Assembly: GCA_947478465.1 (NCBI GenBank)
Contig: CANJWH010000006.1
Span: 1-64,000 of the forward strand
DNA length: 64,000 nt
From: Bacteroidota bacterium
GTDB taxonomy: Bacteria > Bacteroidota > Bacteroidia > SXHM01
Direction of reading: 5' to 3'
Below the pieces are notes generated by a model. The model saw nothing but the letters and a program-made list of their open reading frames with translations, was not told the DNA's origin and did not search any database. This document shows, piece after piece, positions 35,128-44,040 of the stretch. How positions within the stretch are numbered: position 1 is the stretch's first letter; every line of letters begins with the position of its first letter. A program made the position numbers and the translations under genes.

Positions 35128-37770
35128 ATGAGAAGTGTATTTAAAAAGTTGACTTTAGCTGTAAGTGTTTCACTTATTAGTTTTAGCAACCTTTTCTCTC
35201 AAACACTATTGCATCAAATAAACAGAGGCGATATTAGTTTCAGTCTGTATGATGATGGCTTTAAAATAAATAGCATCAGTTCAGGCAGCACATTGTTAGA
35301 AACCTATAAACTAGGTGCAGAATTACCCCTTGGCATAGCCAGCTATCCGTTCTCTGATGTAAACTATGCCAACTACATTCATTTGGTAGTGCAGGATAAT
35401 GCCTTGTTCAACCAATGGTTCACTAACAGCATTCCTTCATGGACAGCAAATGACCAGTTATATCAGGTAGATGCCGTTTTTCAGAATACCATTTTAAATG
35501 AAGGGTTTAGTTTTCATGCTGAAATACTGGCCGACAACAGAATAAAAATTGACATTCAGAAAACAAATAATCTTACCCAGCCCTGGAAATACAGAACTAA
35601 ACTGCGTCTAAAACTTTTTCCTGATGAATACTTCATGGGATTTGGTGAGCGACTGGAAGGTATTGCATTCCGAAATAAAAAAATGCTGAACTGGATAAGT
35701 GAAGGGCAGGCAGATACAGTCCCTTCACCAAACCCCGAAAATCAGGGAAACTATCGTGTACCATTTTATTTATCTACACGCGGGTATGGATTGTTATTAA
35801 ATGAAAACTCTTGCAGTTCATTTGACTTAGGTGAGACCAACACAAACATCAATGAAATTGCCGTGTGGGACCAGAAACTAAGTTTTACTGTTTACACCGG
35901 AGCTAATCCTGCTGAGATTATTCAAAACTATACCGAAGATGCAGGCAGAATTTTGCGAACTCCTGAACCCTGGGTGTTTGGCGTTTGGATGATGGCAAAA
36001 AACAGAAATGGTTTTCAAACTGAGACAGACAGATCGATTCAAGTTGCACAACTTTTAAGAGACGATAGCATCACTTGCAGTGCTATTTGGCACAGCTACT
36101 GGTCAGAGAAAATGAATGACATATTAGGAGTAGGAAAAAAATGGGATTTAGATGTGGTCAAATATCCCAACTACACCAATTTAGTAAACAACCATCATGC
36201 TGATGGTTTCAAGGTGTTACATTATTACTGGCCATATATTTTTAATAACGATTACGATTACAACGCTGGAAATACAAATGGCTATTTCATGAAAAACTCT
36301 TCAAACCAAACATATCTCAATCAATGGCTTTCATTTTGGGCACAAGTAGCAGAACCCGATTTAACCAGACAAACAGTTCGCAACTGGTTTAAGAATGATA
36401 TCTTGATTAATGCATACAACAGGGGCAGCAGCGGAGGTATGATAGATTTTGGAGAACACCACCGGATTGACATGGTTGATTCAGCCAATGTAAATCCTTA
36501 TGCAGTGCATAACGAATATCCTTTGTGGTGGGCTAAAACCAATCAGGAGTTTTGGGAACAACATCAACCCGATGGTGATTATACCTACTGGATGCGTGGA
36601 GGTTGGACGGGCATTCAAAAATATTCACCGCTAATGTGGATTGGCGACCCGCAATTTGATTGGTCGGCTGTTGATGGAATAAAAACAATTATACCTGCCA
36701 TACTCAGTGCAGGTATTTCAGGGCATCCACTGGTTTCCTCGCATATTGCCGGTTATGAGTATAACACCTTACCCTCTAATTCCGAAGAACTTTGGATTCG
36801 CTGGCTGCAAGCATGCACCATGTTTCCTGTTATGTGGACGCATGAAGGAAGTGAGCTATTCTTTGGCACTAAACTCGTTTTTGACCAATCGCCACAAACA
36901 CAAGCAATGTTCAAGAAATTTGCAAAGCAGCACGTGCAGTTCTTTCCTTATTTCTACACCTTAGTTAAAGAAGGAAAAGAAAAAGGCATTCCGGTGGCAC
37001 GTTCGCTTTACTTTCATTATCCAAATGATGTAAACACAATTGCAATAAAAGACCAATTTCTTTTAGGCGACCGCGTAATGGTTGCTCCGGTTTTGGCATC
37101 AGGTGCAACAACCCGAAGTGTATATTTTCCTGAAGGCAACTGGTACGACTTCTGCAGCGGAACACTCGCAGCAACAGGTCCAACAACCTTAACGGTAGAT
37201 GCTCCTCTAGACTATCTTCCCATATACGTAAAAGAAGGAACCATCATTCCTTTGTATAATCAACCTCACATTGAAACGCTGGTAAAAAATGTGCCGGGCA
37301 TAAATGACTTTGCTTATGCCGACAGCACAATGGAATTCAGGTTCTACGGTTGCGGAACTGACCAACTCCAACTTTGGGACAGCACCGTTGTTGAAATGCA
37401 TCGCTACACAGGCGATTCTGCCACCACTATTTCAGGCGGACATCCCCGCCAATATACTTCATCTTTCATCCATGACAACTCATTGAATTGCGTAATGGGA
37501 ATTCTGGAACTGGGCGACAGAATAACATTGAATGTTTATCCAAATCCAACATCAGGTATAGCTACCGTTACCATTGACGTTGCACAATTTACTACAACTA
37601 AGGTTGACATTTATTCTATCAATGGCTCTTTGCTGCAAACCAAAACGCTTGAAATAACATCAGGCGTTACCACCCAGCAAATTGATATCAGCAATTTGGC
37701 AAGCGGTATCTATATGCTAACCGTTTCACAAAAGAATTCATCTAAGACCTTTAAAATTGTGAAGCATTGA
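35128..37770 (+). CDS. GH31 glycoside hydrolase with T9SS sorting domain
   Basis: 880 residues: signal peptide (ISFSNLFSQ), N-terminal beta-sandwich, GH31 TIM barrel from about residue 280. The catalytic nucleophile is D440 in GGMIDFGEHHRID and the acid/base is D507 in LMWIGDPQFDW. The DFGE form is that of the sulfoquinovosidase/bacterial alpha-glucosidase branch of GH31, but the R and W residues that bind the sulfonate in YihQ are not evident around WHSYWSEKMND, so sulfoquinovose is doubtful. The C-terminal T9SS domain starts at about residue 805 (LNVYPNPTSG) and ends KTFKIVKH. Alpha-glucan or glycoside breakdown outside the cell is likely. A GH5 gene follows by 36 bp, so the two are cotranscribed. 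Confidence 0.87.
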   Translation: MRSVFKKLTLAVSVSLISFSNLFSQTLLHQINRGDISFSLYDDGFKINSISSGSTLLETYKLGAELPLGIASYPFSDVNYANYIHLVVQDNALFNQWFTNSIPSWTANDQLYQVDAVFQNTILNEGFSFHAEILADNRIKIDIQKTNNLTQPWKYRTKLRLKLFPDEYFMGFGERLEGIAFRNKKMLNWISEGQADTVPSPNPENQGNYRVPFYLSTRGYGLLLNENSCSSFDLGETNTNINEIAVWDQKLSFTVYTGANPAEIIQNYTEDAGRILRTPEPWVFGVWMMAKNRNGFQTETDRSIQVAQLLRDDSITCSAIWHSYWSEKMNDILGVGKKWDLDVVKYPNYTNLVNNHHADGFKVLHYYWPYIFNNDYDYNAGNTNGYFMKNSSNQTYLNQWLSFWAQVAEPDLTRQTVRNWFKNDILINAYNRGSSGGMIDFGEHHRIDMVDSANVNPYAVHNEYPLWWAKTNQEFWEQHQPDGDYTYWMRGGWTGIQKYSPLMWIGDPQFDWSAVDGIKTIIPAILSAGISGHPLVSSHIAGYEYNTLPSNSEELWIRWLQACTMFPVMWTHEGSELFFGTKLVFDQSPQTQAMFKKFAKQHVQFFPYFYTLVKEGKEKGIPVARSLYFHYPNDVNTIAIKDQFLLGDRVMVAPVLASGATTRSVYFPEGNWYDFCSGTLAATGPTTLTVDAPLDYLPIYVKEGTIIPLYNQPHIETLVKNVPGINDFAYADSTMEFRFYGCGTDQLQLWDSTVVEMHRYTGDSATTISGGHPRQYTSSFIHDNSLNCVMGILELGDRITLNVYPNPTSGIATVTIDVAQFTTTKVDIYSINGSLLQTKTLEITSGVTTQQIDISNLASGIYMLTVSQKNSSKTFKIVKH

Positions 37771-37806
37771 TTAGTCCGGGAGTTCGGCAATCTTAAAATA
37801 ACAGAG

Positions 37807-39246
37807 ATGAAAAATCTATTTTTCGTAACAGTATTTTTAATTTCTAATGCAACTGTTCAGGCACAAGCCGTTTGGAATAATACCTCATTTGTTCACCGTA
37901 ACAATCAACAGATTTTTGATGGACAAAACAATGCTATCCTTCTTGATGGAGTAAATATTGGTTCATGGCTGCTATGGGAAGGATTGATGTGGTCTGGTGG
38001 AACACTTTCAGAAAAAGATATTACTGCTAAAATGCAATCTGTAGTTGGTCCTGCAGCTGTTCAGGCTTTTAGAGATTCCGTTTATAAAAACTATATCACA
38101 CGGGCCGACATCAGGAAAATTTCTGAACAGTGTTTTAATGTTGTTCGCATTCCCTTCAATCATACCATACTGGAAGATGATTCAAATCCCTATGTATATA
38201 AATCATCCGGCTGGGTTATTCTGGATAGTGTATTAAATTGGTGCGAGGATTATAATGTATATGCCGTTTTAGATTTGCATTCAGCACCGGGTGGTCAATC
38301 TACCTTGTTTACAGCCGATCCTGATTCAGTAAATCTATGGCAATCACCTGCCAATAAGGACAGAACGATTCAACTTTGGAAAGCAATTGCGAACAGATAT
38401 AAAGATCGTGGAATAATTGCCGCTTACGACTTATTAAACGAACCAAATAACTGGTGGTGGCCAGATATTGTAAGTTTATATGACGCTATAATTGACACCC
38501 TAAGGACGGTAGATAATAATCACATGATTATGCTTGAAGGAAATAACTACGCACAAGACTTTTCCATGTTCACTTCATTGCCAGATACGAACATTTGTTT
38601 TCAATTCCATTATTATACACTTTTTGGTACACCCAATATGAACGATTATCTTACGCTTTCCAACAACTTAAACGCTCCCATTTGGTGTGGCGAATGGGGC
38701 GAAGATAATTTAAGCGGATTGGAAAATAAATTGGTCCTCTTAACTGATCCCGAATATAAAGTAAGAGGGAATGCCTTCTGGACGTGGAAAACTGTTCCTA
38801 ATTCATTTTCTTTTCCTCATTATCATTATGCAATAAATCATCCGGACTGGAACAATGTAATGTTGTGGGCAACTTATGGTTCGCCCATTGTTGATGCTGC
38901 GCAAATGCAAAGCGGTATTGATAATTTTATAATCAATATGAAAATACAAAACTGTGAGATGGATACAGGAGTTGCAGAATTATTAGACTTATGTTCATCC
39001 ACTGGAATTCGATACTGCGTAGAATTAGATAGTTTAAGGGTATATCCTAATCCTTTTACCTCTACTATAAATACCATTAGTAATGAGGAAAACAGATCTT
39101 ATGAATTGTTTAGTTCGTTAGGGGAATTTATCTGGTCCGGAAAACAAATAGGTATGCTTGACTTTTCTTCATTGTCAAGCGGTGTTTATTATTTAAAGAT
39201 ATACTATGGTAAATCGTTGTGTACAAAAAAACTAATTAAGAATTAA
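37807..39246 (+). CDS. GH5 endoglucanase-like hydrolase with T9SS sorting domain
   Basis: 479 residues with a signal peptide (ATVQAQ). The GH5 barrel shows LDGVNIGSWLLWEGLMW, VVRIPFNHTI, the acid/base E212 in YDLLNEPNNWWW, FQFHYYTLF and the nucleophile E296 in IWCGEWGED. It resembles the exo-beta-1,3-glucanase/cellulase part of GH5. The T9SS domain is at the C-terminus (VYPNPFTSTINT to KKLIKN). With the GH31 enzyme just upstream it forms a small extracellular polysaccharide-degrading unit; there are no susCD genes in the window. Confidence 0.87.
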   Translation: MKNLFFVTVFLISNATVQAQAVWNNTSFVHRNNQQIFDGQNNAILLDGVNIGSWLLWEGLMWSGGTLSEKDITAKMQSVVGPAAVQAFRDSVYKNYITRADIRKISEQCFNVVRIPFNHTILEDDSNPYVYKSSGWVILDSVLNWCEDYNVYAVLDLHSAPGGQSTLFTADPDSVNLWQSPANKDRTIQLWKAIANRYKDRGIIAAYDLLNEPNNWWWPDIVSLYDAIIDTLRTVDNNHMIMLEGNNYAQDFSMFTSLPDTNICFQFHYYTLFGTPNMNDYLTLSNNLNAPIWCGEWGEDNLSGLENKLVLLTDPEYKVRGNAFWTWKTVPNSFSFPHYHYAINHPDWNNVMLWATYGSPIVDAAQMQSGIDNFIINMKIQNCEMDTGVAELLDLCSSTGIRYCVELDSLRVYPNPFTSTINTISNEENRSYELFSSLGEFIWSGKQIGMLDFSSLSSGVYYLKIYYGKSLCTKKLIKN

Positions 39247-39251
39247 AATTC

Positions 39252-39388
39252 ATGAGAAAATCGATGTTACAATCGTTTTAACTTTAAGTGTTTCTCTTTT
39301 TGTTTGTAATAATATTTTCAGTCAGATTCTACTTAAATAATTGAGCAGAGGTAATCTTGATTTTAAACTCTATGGCAAAAGGGTTTAA
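39252..39388 (+). pseudogene. Remnant of a GH31-type gene start
   Basis: A frame reads LTLSVSLFVCNNIFSQILLK, stop, LSRGNLDFKLYGKRV. This matches the beginning of the GH31 protein (LTLAVSVSLISFSNLFSQTLLHQINRGDISFSLYDDGF). An ATG at 39252 is in a different frame (MRKSMLQSF, stop). It is therefore a decayed duplicate of the signal peptide and first strands, with at least one frameshift and one stop. The rest of 39389-39562 holds a partial dispersed repeat (39395-39416) and a copied promoter module (39433-39466). Confidence 0.65.
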
Positions 39389-39394
39389 GTTATC

Positions 39395-39416
39395 CACTGG
39401 TCGGGATTTGCAATCC
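39395..39416. repeat. Dispersed CTGGTCGGGATTTGCAA repeat, copy B (partial)
   Basis: Only the left half of the palindrome (CACTGGTCGGGATTTGCAATCC) is present, right after the GH31 remnant. Confidence 0.6.
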
Positions 39417-39562
39417 AATTAAACAACAACCATTTCTGCTTTTAACTAACTTTGTTTTGGTGCGACAAATGAATTGCTCCCGATTACAATTGGTTTAATT
39501 GCCCACATGCAACCAGTAAGCCGTTATCCTTCATTATAAAACAACAACACAAATAATTACTA

Positions 39563-39886
39563 ATGCTAGTATCAATAACCAAAATCGAGTTAAATTCTTA
39601 TTCAAAACTTTTTTCTTTTATAAATTTTAACAGAAAAATTATCAATGAACTGAAACAGTCGCCCTGCAAAAAATTTAAAGTAACAAACAATTGGAATCTT
39701 AAAGTCTGGTACACCATGACTTTATGGGAAAATGAAAATGAACTAAATAACTTTTACCGCAGCGGCATCCATTTAGAAGCAATGAAACAATCTAAAGCAT
39801 TCTCTTCTAAAATTCAATCTAAACGAAAACATAACAATGAATTGATAACTTGGAAGGAAGCAAAGAATTTATTTGTCAGCCATTGA
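39563..39886 (+). CDS. DUF3291-like dimeric alpha/beta-barrel protein
   Basis: 107 residues. MLVSITKIELNSYSKLFSFINFNRKI, then NWNLKVWYTMTLWENENELNNFYRSGIHLEAMKQSK, is the pattern of small ABM/DUF3291-type proteins (ferredoxin-like dimers), in which W-Y-T-x-T-x-W and a later H are conserved. Related proteins include quinol or aromatic monooxygenases, but DUF3291 has no established activity. Cytoplasmic. It is flanked by T9SS cargo genes and is probably unrelated to them. Its promoter may be the copied TAACTTTG module at 39447. Confidence 0.6.
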   Translation: MLVSITKIELNSYSKLFSFINFNRKIINELKQSPCKKFKVTNNWNLKVWYTMTLWENENELNNFYRSGIHLEAMKQSKAFSSKIQSKRKHNNELITWKEAKNLFVSH

Positions 39887-40020
39887 TCAGATTAACATTT
39901 CTTCTAAATCTGTTTGGTAAAAACAATATGCATTGTTTGGCAAGCCGCTGAGTTAACGCTTGCTCATCTGGCTTGTACTGAAAAAGAAAAATGCTGAATA
40001 ACAACAATAGTTAGTAAATT

Positions 40021-40068
40021 TGTTTAATATTTAGAGTGTCAGCAACAATGCTTGCTGAATATTAAACA
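40021..40068. other. Long inverted repeat upstream of the Kelch gene
   Basis: Arms TGTTTAATATTTAG (40021-40034) and CTGAATATTAAACA (40055-40068), with one mismatch, enclose an inner AGCA-ACAA-TGCT hairpin. It lies 39 bp before the Kelch-repeat gene. It could be a leader structure, a weak terminator or a small mobile-element trace; there is no U-tract. Confidence 0.5.
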
Positions 40069-40106
40069 GTGCTACTCCCGCACTGATAATTGAAAATAAA
40101 TTCAAA

Positions 40107-41765
40107 ATGAAAACAAAATTACTTCTCCTGCTTATTTCAGTGTGCACCATTGCCACTGCACAAAACACATGGGTACAAAAACCTTTTTACGGGGGAGGAA
40201 CACGCAGCCTTGCTTCCGGTTTTTCAATCGGCTCCAAAGCATATATTTTTGTTGGCGGCAGTGATACCGCTTTAACAAGAGACATGTGGGAATACGATAC
40301 ATTAACCACAACATGGACTCAGAAAAACGATTTTCCCGGAACAGCACGCGAGGCAGCAGTTGCCTTTGCCATTGGCAACAAAGGCTATATGGGCACCGGC
40401 ATGGACTGGAGCGGTAACTTCAACAGAGAATTTTGGGAGTACGACCCCGCCAATGATACCTGGACACAGAAAGCCGATTTTGCAGGAACAGGAAGATACT
40501 CTGCCGTAGGATTTTCAATCGGCAACAAAGGATATATTGGAACAGGTAATGACGGTGCCAACCAGAATGATTTTTATGAATACAACCCCGCAAACGATAC
40601 CTGGACACAAAAAGCATTTTTTACTGGCCTTGAACGCTATGGAGCTTTTGGTTTCTCCATCGGAAACAAAGGCTATCTGGGCGGTGGCGGAACCTACAAT
40701 GATTTCTATGAATACAATCCTGCCAATGATACATGGACACAAAAAGCCAATGTAATTGGTTCAGGTTTAATTTACGCTACAGGTTTTTCTATCAACAATA
40801 CCGGTTATGCATTGGTTGGTACCAGTTCATATGGCAGCAATCTTTATGGTTATAGCCCTGTATCAAATACATGGGTGCTTATGAGTAACTTAACACAAAC
40901 CAGAGATCAGGCCGTATCGTTTTCAATCGGTAATAAAGGATATATAGGTACAGGCCATGATGGCAGCGGTAGAAGAAGAGATTTCTGGCAATACACTCCT
41001 TGTTCTACTTTACCTATAGCCACTATTACAGCAAGCGGCCCTCTTGAATTTTGTACAGGCGATACTTTAATACTTACTGCAAATAACGGAACAAGTTATG
41101 TATGGACTGAAAACGGGGTTACTACACAAAGCCTTGCCGTAACACATTCAGGCACTTATGCCGTAATGGTAACCGATGGATGCGGCACTGCCACATCAGA
41201 TGATGTTGTAGTTACAGTGCATACAGCTACCGCGTCTTCTAATTTTGAGCTTTACCCGGATACTACTCAGCCCATGCACTATCTTGCAGAAAATCTTGCA
41301 ACAGGAACTGCACCGCTTAGCTACATCTGGGCTTGGGGTGACGGAACAACGGACAATACAGCTTATCCGAGTCATACCTATGATATACCGGGCTTGTACA
41401 CTATTTGTTTAACGGTTGCAGATGCTAATGGCTGCAGCGATACGTATTGTAATGACTATACCTTTAAAACAGAAAGTCCTATTGCATATGTTCAGGTTAT
41501 TGACCCTCTTACCGGCATTGAAAACAATACGCTAAACACATTTAAGCTTTACCCAAATCCAGTTGCAAATACAGTTACCATTGAAACTCAAACCGCATCC
41601 GGCAATTACCAGTTACACGATGTAACAGGCAAGCTGATGTTAAGCGGTACTGTAAATGCTGCAAAGTTTAATTTAGATGTGAGTGCATTAAGCAAAGGAG
41701 TTTATTTCCTAAGCTTGCAAACCATTAAAGGAAGAACAACAAGGAAGATAGAAGTAGTAAAATGA
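40107..41765 (+). CDS. Kelch-repeat and PKD protein with T9SS sorting domain
   Basis: 552 residues: signal peptide (ISVCTIATAQ), six Kelch repeats (units near 48 residues such as GNKGYIGTGNDGANQNDFYEYNPANDTWTQK) forming a propeller, an Ig/PKD-like segment with GTSYVWTENGVTTQSLAVTHSG, a PKD domain (WAWGDGTTDNTAYPSHTYDIPGLYTICL) and a type A T9SS domain from about residue 477 to KIEVVK. The Kelch repeats are so alike at DNA level that the array may expand or shrink by recombination. Surface adhesion or glycan binding is likely. The last 219 bp are nearly copied in the next gene. Confidence 0.87.
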   Translation: MKTKLLLLLISVCTIATAQNTWVQKPFYGGGTRSLASGFSIGSKAYIFVGGSDTALTRDMWEYDTLTTTWTQKNDFPGTAREAAVAFAIGNKGYMGTGMDWSGNFNREFWEYDPANDTWTQKADFAGTGRYSAVGFSIGNKGYIGTGNDGANQNDFYEYNPANDTWTQKAFFTGLERYGAFGFSIGNKGYLGGGGTYNDFYEYNPANDTWTQKANVIGSGLIYATGFSINNTGYALVGTSSYGSNLYGYSPVSNTWVLMSNLTQTRDQAVSFSIGNKGYIGTGHDGSGRRRDFWQYTPCSTLPIATITASGPLEFCTGDTLILTANNGTSYVWTENGVTTQSLAVTHSGTYAVMVTDGCGTATSDDVVVTVHTATASSNFELYPDTTQPMHYLAENLATGTAPLSYIWAWGDGTTDNTAYPSHTYDIPGLYTICLTVADANGCSDTYCNDYTFKTESPIAYVQVIDPLTGIENNTLNTFKLYPNPVANTVTIETQTASGNYQLHDVTGKLMLSGTVNAAKFNLDVSALSKGVYFLSLQTIKGRTTRKIEVVK

Positions 41766-41769
41766 TGAA

Positions 41770-41825
41770 TATCATCGCTGGTCGGGATTTGCAATCCCGA
41801 CCTTAGAGTATAGGATTTATAATCC
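41770..41825. repeat. Dispersed CTGGTCGGGATTTGCAA repeat, copy C (complete)
   Basis: GCTGGTCGGGATTTGCAATCCCGACC is a hairpin (GGTCGGGAT/ATCCCGACC), followed by TTAGAGTATAGGATTTATAATCC with a second small palindrome GGATTTATAATCC. It begins within 10 bp of the Kelch gene's stop. Confidence 0.75.
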
Positions 41826-41854
41826 CTGACAGTATTTATAAACACTAAAACAAA

Positions 41855-42790
41855 ATGAAAAAAATAATTTACTCGCTTTGTTTTCTTTATACTCTCACAA
41901 CTTCTTACTCATTTGGCCAGTCCTCTGCATTGTATTGTCAAAATAAAGGTTACCCAGCGGACTTGACACAGGGTTATAATATTCTATATTCAATTGATGA
42001 TTCTGTTCAAGAATATTTAGCTTGTGGACAGACTAATATTGCAATTAATCAAGTATTAGTTGCAGTCATAGACCCAATCACTTGTGAACCTTGGTGTTCA
42101 CCTGGCATTAGTCCTTACACTAATACCGACACATGCCAGCAAAACATGTTTGGACAAATGAATGTAAATGGAAGTTGTGGCAGAATAAGACCTGAAAAAC
42201 TTTTCTATTGGAATCAGGGCAGTTCATCTTCCATGACTTCTCTTAGCGACTTTATAGACAATATTATTCCTGATAGTGCTTATGTCTTAATCTATAGTTG
42301 GATATTAAATCCAACTAATGTTTATGGTTTACAAGCATCAGGTAGTTTCTCAGCTTGGTCTTCAAATATTTTAAATTCTTTTCACAGTTTAGGTTTTGCA
42401 GCTATCGACACCATTGCACTTACCCGACCTTGGATTTTCTTTACCAAAAAAGGAGACCTTAACACATCTGTTTTTGTAATTGGGTCTCATGCTGAAGACA
42501 CCATTAGTTTGACACAAAACATTTGTGGAACGGGAGTAGGGATAAGTGAAGATTTATTTCAACCATTTACACTTTACCCAAATCCAGTTGCAAATACAGT
42601 TACCATTGAAACTAAAACCGGATCAGGCAATTACCAGTTGCACGATGTAACAGGCAAGTTGTTATTAAGTGGTACTCTAAATGCAACCAGGTTTAATCTT
42701 GATGTGAGCGCATTAAGCAAAGGAGTTTATTTCCTAAGCTTGCAAACCATTAAAGGAAGAACAACAAGGAAGATTGAAGTAGTAAAATAA
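41855..42790 (+). CDS. Secreted protein of unknown function with T9SS sorting domain
   Basis: 311 residues. Signal peptide (TTSYSFGQ), then about 210 residues of unknown fold with several cysteines (CEPWCSPG, CQQNMFGQ, CGRIRPE) and the segment PWIFFTKKGDLNTSVFVIGSHAEDT, which resembles the interblade part of large Bacteroidota surface proteins. The T9SS domain (from about residue 239) is nearly identical to that of the Kelch protein upstream: 219 aligned bases without indels and about 18 differences by eye. This looks like an export tag copied by duplication or gene conversion. Confidence 0.7.
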   Translation: MKKIIYSLCFLYTLTTSYSFGQSSALYCQNKGYPADLTQGYNILYSIDDSVQEYLACGQTNIAINQVLVAVIDPITCEPWCSPGISPYTNTDTCQQNMFGQMNVNGSCGRIRPEKLFYWNQGSSSSMTSLSDFIDNIIPDSAYVLIYSWILNPTNVYGLQASGSFSAWSSNILNSFHSLGFAAIDTIALTRPWIFFTKKGDLNTSVFVIGSHAEDTISLTQNICGTGVGISEDLFQPFTLYPNPVANTVTIETKTGSGNYQLHDVTGKLLLSGTLNATRFNLDVSALSKGVYFLSLQTIKGRTTRKIEVVK

Positions 42791-42794
42791 AAAA

Positions 42795-42908
42795 ATGAAT
42801 ACAAAACGTTTATCCTCTCTTTACTTAACCCTTGTTGTATTATTTATAACCATTGGTTTTACAGGCTGTTCAAACAGTTGTAATAACCTTATTCATCTTT
42901 CAAATTAA
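42795..42908 (+). CDS. Short lipoprotein-like peptide
   Basis: A 37-codon frame: MNTKRLSSLYLTLVVLFITIGFTGC and a 12-residue tail. It has a basic start, hydrophobic core and GC at the end of the h-region, i.e. a lipoprotein signal with almost no mature part. It starts 4 bp after the T9SS gene. It may be a decayed gene start or a genuine small lipoprotein. Too short for more. Confidence 0.4.
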   Translation: MNTKRLSSLYLTLVVLFITIGFTGCSNSCNNLIHLSN

Positions 42909-43020
42909 ATATTTTACAAAAGTACTGCTTTCCCCTTTTTCGGCCAATAATATTGTCATATTTAACATTGATTTAAATCATATTCTGAACAAAAAAGGTG
43001 TCAGAATGTTATAAAAAAGT

Positions 43021-43983
43021 ATGAAAAAAGCTTTACGCATCGTATTGACCGGTTTGGTTTCTTTGCTGCTTTTGTTGTTTCTTTTGCCTTATGCATTTTC
43101 AGTTCCTGACTATGTTCCAGCTTCAAATTATAAGCCCTTTCCTGAAAGCTATTTCACAAACATCAATGGTGTGAGCATTCACTACCGGGAGTGGAAACCG
43201 GCAGCAGACAGCTCAAAAGGGAATATTCTGTTTATTCATGGTTTCTCTGGTTCCACATTCTCGTGGCGAAAAAATATTGACACACTTGTTGCTCAAGGTT
43301 ATCATGTGGTAGCTGTTGATGTTCCGCCTTTTGGTTACAGCTCCAAACAAAAAAATGTAAATCACTCAATGTCTGCAAATGCAAATCTGTTATGGAAACT
43401 TGCCGACAGTCTTAGTAACAACGTTTGGATATTAACAGGCCATAGCATGGGAGCAGGTATTGCAGGTGCAATGGCAGCAATGAGCCCCGAAAAAACTGAT
43501 AAGCTAATACTGGTTGACGGCACCTTTAACGGAACCGTACAATCTGAAGGTTCAGGTTTTACTTCATTACTCATTTCCTCCGGACCTGTAAAACAAGTTG
43601 CCTCGGTTATTGCATCCAACTATTATTACACTTTTCCAAAGTTTAAAAAGCTACTTGCTTCCGCCTATTCACAGGAACCCGATTCGTTTGCCGTGGCAGG
43701 ATATCTTGAGCCATTTACAATTAAGCGTACAACAGCAGCTATACTTGAATTATCACGTGCTTATGAAACCCAGTCGCTTAGCCTTTCATCAATAAAAGCT
43801 CCGGTATTGCTGATCTGGGGCAGCAAAGACAAATGGATACCAATTGATGCAGCACAAAGTTTCATTAAAAAAATGCCTGCTGTGCAATACTCTGTTATAG
43901 AAGGCGCAGGTCATTGCCCTATGGAAACCCATGCAACCGAATTTAACCGGTTATTAATTAAGTTTATTAATCAAACACCATAA
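43021..43983 (+). CDS. Membrane-anchored alpha/beta hydrolase
   Basis: 320 residues: an N-terminal anchor (residues 8-29, VLTGLVSLLLLLFLLPYAF), then an alpha/beta-hydrolase fold with oxyanion loop FIHGFSGSTFSW, nucleophile elbow LTGHSMGAGIAG, acidic residue in LLIWGSKDKWIP and histidine in IEGAGHCPMETH. The catalytic triad Ser-Asp-His is complete. Relatives include haloalkane dehalogenase-like and C-C bond hydrolases and lipases; the substrate is unknown. A single TGATTTAAATCA lies at 42969-42980 before it, but without the -7 spacing seen in the FNR-like promoters. Confidence 0.85.
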   Translation: MKKALRIVLTGLVSLLLLLFLLPYAFSVPDYVPASNYKPFPESYFTNINGVSIHYREWKPAADSSKGNILFIHGFSGSTFSWRKNIDTLVAQGYHVVAVDVPPFGYSSKQKNVNHSMSANANLLWKLADSLSNNVWILTGHSMGAGIAGAMAAMSPEKTDKLILVDGTFNGTVQSEGSGFTSLLISSGPVKQVASVIASNYYYTFPKFKKLLASAYSQEPDSFAVAGYLEPFTIKRTTAAILELSRAYETQSLSLSSIKAPVLLIWGSKDKWIPIDAAQSFIKKMPAVQYSVIEGAGHCPMETHATEFNRLLIKFINQTP

Positions 43984-44040
43984 ACTTTTTAAAAGCCTGA
44001 TGTTATATAACAAGTAGGGTAAAGCTGTAAAACCCTTATT

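Noticed and set aside
35128-37770. GH31 protein as a sulfoquinovosidase
   Set aside because: The DFGE nucleophile motif fits that branch, but the sulfonate-binding Arg/Trp residues of YihQ are not evident, and no sulfoglycolysis genes are nearby.
42795-42908. Bacteriocin release (lysis) lipoprotein
   Set aside because: The 37-residue lipoprotein-like peptide resembles lysis proteins in size only; there is no bacteriocin or immunity gene and it may be a decayed gene start.
42969-42980. TGATTTAAATCA before the alpha/beta hydrolase gene as a seventh regulon member
   Set aside because: It matches the 12-mer, but there is no second site 10 bp away and no TAnnTTTG element at 23 bp; a single AT-rich palindrome can arise by chance.
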